Assembly: GCA_028751875.1 (NCBI GenBank)
Contig: CM054134.1
Span: forward strand, 71,514,571 to 71,578,570
Direction of reading: 5' to 3'
Source: Rapana venosa
Lineage: Eukaryota > Mollusca > Gastropoda > Neogastropoda > Muricidae
Length of the DNA: 64,000 bases
Shown here: positions 42,185 to 52,643 of the stretch, one piece after another
Layout: every line of letters starts with the position of its first letter
Numbering within the stretch: position 1 is the first letter of the stretch
Made by a program: the position numbers and the translations under genes
Notes under the pieces: model-generated
What the model was told of the DNA's origin: nothing
What the model saw: only the letters and a program-made list of their open reading frames with translations
Databases searched by the model: none

Positions 42185-42898
42185 GATTGCTAAATACTGT
42201 AGAACATTTGACTGTTCCTTATGATATGTTGCTTCAGTCTCTTTCATCGCTTTACGTGATATTCTAGACTGCAGCCTTTGCTTGCTTGTTTTGAGAGTCT
42301 TCTGTCTTGTAGTTTATGCCTTAAATTCCTGTCGACCATAATGCATCATCGTCATCATTGTTGTTGTTATCATCACTGTCATCACTATTGCCACTAATAT
42401 CATTATAATCATCATTGTTGTCTTTGACATTGATAACATTGTCATCATGTTTCAATACCATTTGTACTTTTAAAAAAATCCAAAATGGATTTTCTAAAAA
42501 TCTGAATGTCAATTTTACTGTTTATTTTCAGATTCTGCATTATGTAGAAAAACCAGAAACCTTTGTGAGTGCCTATATCAATTGCGGGATCTACCTGTTC
42601 AGCCCTGATATCTTTCAGCCTCTGGAAATAGCATTCAAGAAAAACCTGGAAGAAAACTACAAGTAAGTCCTCACTGTGAATAACCATCTTTTTTGGTTGT
42701 TGTTGCTGTATCATCTGATTTGCCTTTCACACTAGTAACATTATGTGATAACATATAAAATTTGCCTTTCAAAATGTCTTGGTAAGAATTTGTTTCATTT
42801 TCTTTTTGTTTGTTTGTTTTGTTTTGTTTAATGTCTATTCACTACATGGTGATTTAGACACACCCGCATTCATACCAAAGTACCTATTATTACACTCC

Positions 42899-42955
<57 letters not shown>

Positions 42956-43046
42956 TCTCTCTCTCTCTCTCCCTCTCTCTCTCTCCCCTACACGTACCCA
43001 CATCCACACACACATAAGTATTTAAATATATACATACATATAAATA

Positions 43047-43080
<34 letters not shown>

Positions 43081-43126
43081 TATGTATATACATATATATA
43101 AACATATACATATACACATCATATAC

Positions 43127-43202
<76 letters not shown>

Positions 43203-43704
43203 GTAATTACAGTAAAGGTTTTACAGGTGAAGAATATATGACTTCAGCAACTGACACTATGAATTGCTGAGAGTCATATAAAACTTCTTGACTAGTGGCA
43301 TATTTCTTATGAATATCTAAACCTCTCCTTTTATACATGTCAAGAAGAATTGGGCAATCAAACAACAAATGGTGGACTGAAAGTGGAATAGAACAACAAC
43401 ATGTTACATTTTTTGAATATTTAGTATTCCATGCATTTAATCTCAGTTTATGTATTAGAATTTCTAATTTCCGTGGGCAAGGAAACTGCTGATAATGTTT
43501 TTCTATGATCTTTGAATGTATGCATTTCATTAACTTAGAATGAATTAGAATTCATTTTCTTTAGTAAACAGAAAGGGGGCTGAAACATTTTGTAGGTAAT
43601 TTCTGTCAGATTTATCTTTTTAAAAATGTATATTGACAGTGTGATTGTTTCTTGTGTGTTCATGTGTGTGTCATTTGTGTGTGTGTGTTGTGTGTGTGTG
43701 TGCT

Positions 43705-43736
<32 letters not shown>

Positions 43737-44812
43737 AGAACGTTAGGGACATTGAGTGGGTACGTGGTGTGCATGAATAATGTGTTTATATTTGAGAGTA
43801 TATCTGGGTGGTTGCATATACATGTATGTGTTTGTATAGCGTATGTGTGTGAGTGTGTGTAGATGTGCAAGTGTGTTTTAATTTATGTGAAAAAGAGTTT
43901 TCTAAAATGAAACAGTTTGTATTCTTGTAGACTTAACATTTTTGTTCATTCTGAGGTGAGATTTTTGCACCCCCCCCCATCCCCATCCCACCATGAAGGT
44001 AGCCACTTGCCATTTTTTTAGGATACAGTTGGGAGTTGAACCTACCAATCTTACCAGGACAGTCAGAAGGAACCTCCTGGCTCTTTCTGACTTTCAACTG
44101 TTTGACATGCACTGTCTATAAGGACATGGGTCCATCAGGTTCAAATTCTCCCCGAAAGACTAAAGTTACATTCAGTTCAATTTTCCCATCAAGCTGAGAA
44201 GAAAGAGTATGGCTGGGAATTGAAGTCAGAACCTCACGGTTTACTTGTTAAGTAGGTGAACATCTGAAATGTCCTGCTTCTTGGAGACTTAGATATGAAA
44301 AATAATACAGGGAAATGAGTAAGCAGATTGGTAAGTAGTCAGGCTTAAGTAAAATTTGTGAGTAACTGAATATTTAAATAGATGATATGTCATTGGTATG
44401 TGGTGGGGGCTAACTCAAAGGAAAGATTTGTATATCCATTAATCTGTGTGTATTTCTTATGTACTGGAAAAAGGTGTATAACAAACTACTGTTTATGTGG
44501 GGATAAAAAAAAGGTGTGTAACATATTGTTAATCAAATTACTTTGACAAGACTTGTATGACACAATTAACACTGTAACATCTAATCTTTCTGTTTATATG
44601 GATTTCTTCCAAAACCTCTATGTTTATATACTGCGTGCCACCTGAAAGAATAACAAACAAATAACCATGAACACTATATATTTGGGTGCAGTTTCTTAAA
44701 ATAGAATTTGTTCAAAGAGCATCATGCATGCACACACATGCACACACACACACACACTCACACGTACACACACTCGCACACACACACACTCACACATACA
44801 CATAACAACACA

Positions 44813-44850
<38 letters not shown>

Positions 44851-44896
44851 ACACACACATACACACACACACCACACTCATACACTGTCACACACA

Positions 44897-44948
<52 letters not shown>

Positions 44949-45286
44949 ACACACACACACACACATCCTGAAGGTCCTGACTGTTGTTGGCCCACAACTG
45001 TTTGGAGTTCAGAACATATCCTTCAGGAAAGCCACGCTCACAAACATGGCTTGTGGTATGGACTCCCCCAAGAAAAGCTGTGAGCACCAGCTGAGGTGTG
45101 GAAGAAGAGAGCGAGTTGTGTCTGTCTGTCTGTCCGTCCTCGGGTGTGGACTTATGATATGAGAATGATTCTGAACACTGGGAAATGAGAGAAGAAAAAA
45201 GGATTATTTTGAATGTCAAACAAACAAAAAGTTCATAAACAAATCCCTTCCCTTTTACTCTTCCTCTCCTGCTCTTTCTCTCTCCA

Positions 45287-45369
<83 letters not shown>

Positions 45370-46742
45370 CTCTCTCTCTCTTCTCCTCTCTCCCCATCTT
45401 TCCTTCCTGTTCTGTTTTTTTTTTTTCAAAATTTCTTATTCCCCATCCTCTGTCCCCTTTTTTAACACTAGAAAAAATCATATCTGATCTTTGATTTATA
45501 TACTTTTCATGTTACAGTGACTGGCTTGTTTTATTTTAAATTATACATCATTATTTTTCTCTTTTTGTGTGTGCAAATTTTGTAAACAGGAATCCTTAAT
45601 CGCCCTCAATGTATATTTTTCCTTTCTTTTTAAGTTTCCAAGGCTTCATGAATAAAGGGTATGTTCTCTTTTTTTTGGATACAAGTCAGTTTGTGTTTTG
45701 TTTTAGTAAAACTTGTGTTGCATGCACAATGCTCTGTCCCCCATGTGTAAAAAAACAAACCAACCCAAAAATCCCCATTTAGTCACATTCTCACTCCTGT
45801 AAGAATGTTCTCAATCGGGTCGAACTAGTTTTCGTCAGTGTTGTGTTGTTGGACTGGATTGCTTCACTCTCGTGGCTGTGTTCGTGCTCTTCTGTGCCTG
45901 TATGAACTTCCACTGTGACTGTATCTTGCCCGAGAATGCATGGAGCCCACATAGTCAGTGTCCTAGATGGGAACAGATCTATGCGAAGCAGAGAAAACAT
46001 CTGGGGCATACAAGGTGGGGCCCTTTTTTGTTTAAAGGAGTGTTGTTAAGTGAAGGGAGGATGCTGTTTCTCTGTTTTTGTACCTGCACATCCTAACCAC
46101 ACGCACATTTGTCAAAAGTCCTCTTGCACAGCTTGGTAAGGATCTGATTCTCCATACCGCGAGCTGTACGTTTTGTTTTGGTCACATGAAATCTGGTACA
46201 GTGTCTCTTGTGGTAACATTGATGAAATGAAGGATGGTGAACTGGGAAGAAGATATGTCATGACGTGTGTGTGTGTGTGTGTTTATAGTGTGATGTCCTG
46301 TACGTATATTTTTTGTTGGCTATTGCTTTTGCTACCATAAGTAATCAAGAATCTGTCGCAAAATCAGTTCAGCTTGTGACTCTGTGAGTGTGTGCACGTG
46401 TGTGTGCACATGTGTGTGTGTATGTGTTTTTGTCTGTATGTGTGTGCGCATGCATGCACAAGGTGTTTTTTAAATTTAAATATTGTTTTATTTCAAGGTT
46501 AATGGAATAAGCACTCGGTTGCTTTTTTTACTTCTAGTTCCCATGTGTATTATGATTCAGTAAATTTTATCATTTGTTCCCACTGGCACACAAAGGCTTA
46601 CTCTTCTGAAAAGCAGAACAGGGTTTAATGTGTGCAAGATGTTCTGTGTGTACTCACAGGGGACCTCAGTTTATAGTTGAACCCAGGTGGGAAGGTCTTG
46701 AGCGCAATGTGCAAAACTCTAACCACCAGACTATCCTGTCCC

Positions 46743-46786
<44 letters not shown>

Positions 46787-46899
46787 TGTTGTGTGGTGTG
46801 TGTTTTGTGTTGTGTGTGTGTGTATGTGAGTTGATGCTGCTTTTTAAAGAAATTATTAATCAAGAGTCAAGAATCAGTAACATATGTAATGCTGGCTGC

Positions 46900-46937
<38 letters not shown>

Positions 46938-47680
46938 CGTGCATGTGTGTGTGTTTTGTGTATGTTGGGTGTGTGGGGGTGGGTGGGGGGTTAATACATT
47001 GCATTTTGTTTGTTCATGTGGGCTGTTAAAAATTTCCATTCACACAAACACACACACCACAGTTTACCTTTAAAAAACCACAATATTATTTCACTTGAGC
47101 ATTCTTTTAGGCACACAATATACAACCATACACAAACAACATGCACACATGCTCACATTCCTTTTACTAAACACTTTCTTCTGTAAGATGAAAATTCCTT
47201 TTATATTTTCACTGTACTTGCACTTAAAAAAAAAAAATTAAGCATACCTGAAATGGTGGAATTTTTTAAAAGAATGTTTTAGACATCTGTTGCTTTTTGG
47301 ACATTTTCAGATTTTGAATGTTCTTTCCCAGGCATTTATTTATTTTATTGCGAAAATCAGAGGAAAGGCTGTGCTGTCTTTCAAGTAGCTTTGATAGGTA
47401 GTGAAAGTGATCAGGAGACCAGGAGTGCAGAAAATCACTGGCCTGTTAATGATGGATGGGTCTGGTGCAGGGTTGGTTGATTTAGTTTAGTGTGCGTAAG
47501 CTTCTTGGATGGTTGATTTTCCTTGTGAGTAACATAGACTGTGTATGCATGGTAACTGTTTAGTGTGTAAATTGATTGTAAAAGTGGGCTTTTTTAACCT
47601 GTCCTGTCGTCTCTGCATACTGGCGTACACACACACATATGTGTGCACAGGCACACATGCACGCTTGTGTGTGCGCTCAA

Positions 47681-47725
<45 letters not shown>

Positions 47726-47771
47726 TACACATGATATCACTATGAGTGAAGAGACGCTAAATTAAAGAAAG

Positions 47772-47838
<67 letters not shown>

Positions 47839-47934
47839 TAAGTGAACAGACATAAAATCGAAGACACACACACACACACACACATACATACACATGATAT
47901 CACAATGAGTGAAGAGACGCTAAATTAAAGAAAG

Positions 47935-47989
<55 letters not shown>

Positions 47990-50900
47990 TATTCCCAGTA
48001 CTATGTTCCACTGTTTTGCACCCTGTCTCCACTTTGTCCTGGGACTGTACTTAACATCACTGTTGAAGAGTAACATTGTCGTTTCTGTATATATATAAAT
48101 GACTAACCTAAACATTGCATGGACTAACAAGTCTATAAACTCTTCTGTATCTTGCCTCTGCTGTGGAGAGATTTCATGGGTTGATGCTGCCAAACAAGAA
48201 GCCTGTACTAATAGTATGCCTTGGGCGTGTGAACTCAGTAGTAAGAGAAAAACAATTTTTGCAAGATGAGTCTGTTGTATGTCTTGTTGTTGGGAAGCTC
48301 TGTTCTCAGCCCTTTTTTTTTTCAGGGCTAGTGTTGTTCATACACCCAGAAGTAGTATCTGTGTTTTCCAGTAAAGTTACAACATCTGAACATGCAGTGT
48401 GCACAGCTCACAAGGTGAAAGGAAGGTCATATCCATCCTCTTTGTCCTTTCTGGGATCCCCAGGATTTGTCTGAACTTCTATTTTCGTTGTTGAGAGGTT
48501 GGTTTCTGATGCTAAGATTATTATCTTTTTGTCTTGATAAAGGGAACTTGTGTCCTGATCCATTACGACATCTGCTAGCATCGGAAATGGCCAGTTGTCT
48601 CTCTTAGATGCTGGATATCAGGATGTTTTAATGTCATGGGTATCCATTATCACTCTCATTTTTAGGATGTGTAACATGTAGTTCATTATAGTAGGGAACA
48701 GAAGTCCTTCATATTGCAGAACAATGTAAGTGGCTCATACCTGGATTTGTTTTAGGTCTGTATGCTTCTTTGCTCTGTTGATACTGGAAAGCTGATTGTC
48801 ATCTTCTTTTTCTGTACAAGAATGGAGTTCTCTACATGATCTGCAAAGCTTGTAGATTTTGTTCCAGGAAAATAGTGGCCAGGATTTTCTTACCTTAAGC
48901 AGAAGGGAGAGCCTCACCATTTGCATGTCAAAGGAAGTGAACTCAGCTGTGACTGTGGGCATGCTTGCAAACACAACATCACTGACTTTTATGGCATCAC
49001 TTACTTCCCTCTCACACACACACAAAAAAGAGAAAAAATTACAGTCTGGGAATGAAGTAAAAGATTGTTTGGATTTTGCTGTTGTCATTGTTGCTGTTTC
49101 CAGAATCTCCATTCTTCTCAAGAAAGGAAACTGCAAATGTGCTCATAAAATGTTTAAAAATGGTCTGTGCTTCTATCTGAATCATCATTTCTAGGTGTCC
49201 TGCAACGAATCTTAACTGATTAAAACATAAAGCTGTGATTTTAAGACAAATTTTGCAACCATAAGGTCTTGCTAACTTTTGATAAAAGTTGAAGTCATTG
49301 AATGCTAGTTTTATTAAAAATTGTGAATAGAAGATGAATTTCAAGAAAGCTAAAACAAGAGTCACACTCATGGCTGGTTTATAATTTTGTGAAATAGTGT
49401 TATTGATGTTCTGAAGTGTTGAGTTAAGCAAGTTCATTAGAGCAGTTGACTGTGTGAAGTGCCTAAAGCATACCAGCCTGCATGGATTTTCCCCAAAAGG
49501 TATATTGAATGAGATTTCACCATGCTACTTTAAGTGATAAGGATCAAGTATGTTTTGAATCATACTGATATATTTGATTTGATTTATCTTAAGTTGAAAA
49601 ATTTTGTGAAAACTTTGGTATGACCATAGTGGTCAGTTGGGTGTATTGGTGTATTGGATATTGTCTTTGATTCCCAGTGTACGGTCAGAGAAATCGTTAA
49701 CTTTTTCTGGTATTCTTCATGGGCCACCACATGCTATGACTTTAAAATGCACTGGACTGTTGCTGTATTACATGGATAACAGTGTGTTCGTGAATGTTGC
49801 AAGGGCACAGCACATTGTAATTTTACAGAGTGCTGTCATGACATTGTTTTGTTTCTATGCTTGGCATAGGAAACTAACACTTTTTTTAGTGTTTGATATC
49901 ATCTCTGATGTGTAAATGATGATAATTTGTGCATGATTCAAGACTTTCTGTCTCTAGCATTGTAGTGTTAAGAAAGAACATTGAAAGGAACATACTTACA
50001 TAGCCACTTTAGAGTTATGAAGCCTTCTCAATGTTTAAATGAAAATACCTTTGTAAAAGAAAGCATGTGCTTGGACAGCACCAGAACAAGAATTGACTAA
50101 GTGGTGTCTTTTTCCAGCTTTGACTTCCAAGTGCCTTCCAAGGAAGTCATCCGTCTGGAGCAAGATGTCTTCCTTCCTATGGCGGCCACAGGCACACTGT
50201 TCATGTTTCAGACAACACGCTTCTGGAGTCAGATCAAATCTGCAGGGTAAAGAACTTGACAGAGATTTTCTTTAAAAAAACACCAAAAAAACCAAGAGTT
50301 TTAGTTTGGACTTGAAGATGTTCCGGTATGTATGGCAAGACAGGAAATTCAGCTATCAATTGTGAAGGGAAACAGGTATAGGTAAATTTACATTTTAAAA
50401 AGACAAACAAATCCTAGATGAAATATGACAAGGTGACATTTGAAGCATGTAAGGACCATTTCTTTGCCTGACCTGACTTTTATTTCAGCTTCTGGATATA
50501 CAGATAAGTATTTTTCATCATAGATGTGTGACACGAAAAAAAAAAAAGTTTTTAAAAATCATAATTTTTTTTCAAAATAACTGCTAAAAGTGACGGATTC
50601 ATTCTTGAAATGGAACTTTATTGTCTGTTGTTATATTTGCCTCAGAAATAGAAGAAAAAAACTTAAGTTTGGTTAATCATACTATTTTATTTTGTCAAAT
50701 TTCTCCACTCTGCACCTCAGCGCTGCCATCTATGCCAACCGACATTACCTGGCCATTTACAAGCGCACACACCCAGACCGCCTGGCCGTCAATGGCGAGG
50801 GCAAACCCAAAGTGACAGGGGACGTGTTCATTCACCCTAGCGCACAAGTGCACCCTACTGCTGTGGTAAGTTCATGGGGGTTTTTTGTTTTGTGTTTTTA

Positions 50901-52571
50901 AACATTTCAGTCCACTTTGCAGGTTTACATAGTCAAATGTCATTCATTTTTATTTTATCAATGGGGATTGTTCATGTGGTTTATGTTTTGGTTTGGGTTT
51001 TTTTTTTCTTTTTGTTTCATGGACTGTTTCGTTCGTTTGTTTTTAAAAGAATTTGCTTTAATCGTGTTTTTCTTGCATTCTAGCTTTATTTTGTTGTTTG
51101 TTTGTACTTGTCTGCTCTGTCTTTGTTTCGGTCTTTATCTATCTCTTCTACCCCCCCCCCCCCCCCCCCCCCCCCCCCTTTCCTTCTTCTATCTGTCATT
51201 TGACTGACTGTGGATATGTACTTTTATGTGAGCTTTATTTTGTGTTCTGTTTTATGCAACATTTTGCCTTTTTTTAATTTTTAAAGATTTGTATGTATTT
51301 ATTTCAAACCTGATCAGAGTCATCAAACAGCTGTACAGCGAGGCCACCAGTGCAGTGTACTACAACAACAACATTGGAGAATGGTTTCAAACAACAGTTG
51401 GAGTAAGGCAGGGCTGTCTACTCTCACCCACTCTTTTCAACATCTTCCTTGAGAGAATCATGGCTGATGCACTGGAACATCATGAAGGATCAGTCAGCAT
51501 TGGTGGCAGAACGATCACAAACCTCCGCTTCGCAGATGACATTGATGGAATAGCAGGATCAGAAAAAGAGCTTGCCAGCCTAACAGAACACTTGGATAAG
51601 GCCTCCAAAACATACGGCATGGAAATCAGTGCAGAGAAGACCAAACTGATGACTAATAACACCAACGGCATTAGCACTGATATCAGGGTTAATGACCAGA
51701 AGCTGGAAACAGTTCAAAGCTTCAAGTACCTGGGAGCCATTGTATCCGACCAGGGATCCAAGCCAGAAGTAGTATGCAGGACTGCACAGACAATAACAGC
51801 TTTGTCAAAACTAAACACCATCTGGAGAGATAAGAATATCTCACTTATCTCCAAGATCAGACTAATGCGCTCCCTTGTCATATCCATATTTCTGTATGCC
51901 TGTGAATCATGGACCCTGACTGCAGATTTGGAGAGAAGAGTACAGGCAGTGGAGATGAGATGCTTTCGGAGACTCCTTGGCATCTCTACAAAGACCACAT
52001 AAGCAACGAAAGCATGCATAACAGAATCCAGCAAACCATTGGACCCTATGAGAACCTTCTAACGATCGTGAAAAAGCGTAAACTTAAGTGGTATGGGCAT
52101 GTCACAAGATCCCAAGGAATTACAAAGACAGTTTTGCAAGGCACTGTCCAAGGAGGAAGAAGAAGAGGCAGACCAAGGAAGAGCTGGGAGGATAACATCA
52201 GTGAATGGACAGGCCTAGAACTCAACAAAACCCTGAGAAAGGCAGAACAGAGAGAGGAATGGAGGGAACTGGTTGCTGAGTCTTTGAGGGTGCCCCCACG
52301 GTCGTCAGACTACGGGACAGATAGATAGATAGATAGATAGATGTATTCATTTTGGGTTTGGTTGGTTTCTTTTGGGGAGGATAGGGAGGGAGAGGGGGAG
52401 CGGCGGCTTGTGTGTTGATTATGGTTTTTGTGTTCCGCTTTTAGCTGGGACCCAATGTGACTATTGGAAGGAATGTGGTGGTAGGGGAGGGGGTTCGACT
52501 CCGAGAATCCATCGTGCTGGAAGGTGCAACCTTGCAGGTGAGAAAATGGCTCAAGAATGTAATAGGCTGAA

Positions 52572-52643
<72 letters not shown>

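Noticed and set aside
48735..49437. Two overlapping minus-strand frames in GMPPA intron 6
   Set aside because: No recognisable motif, no splice context, composition like the surrounding intron.
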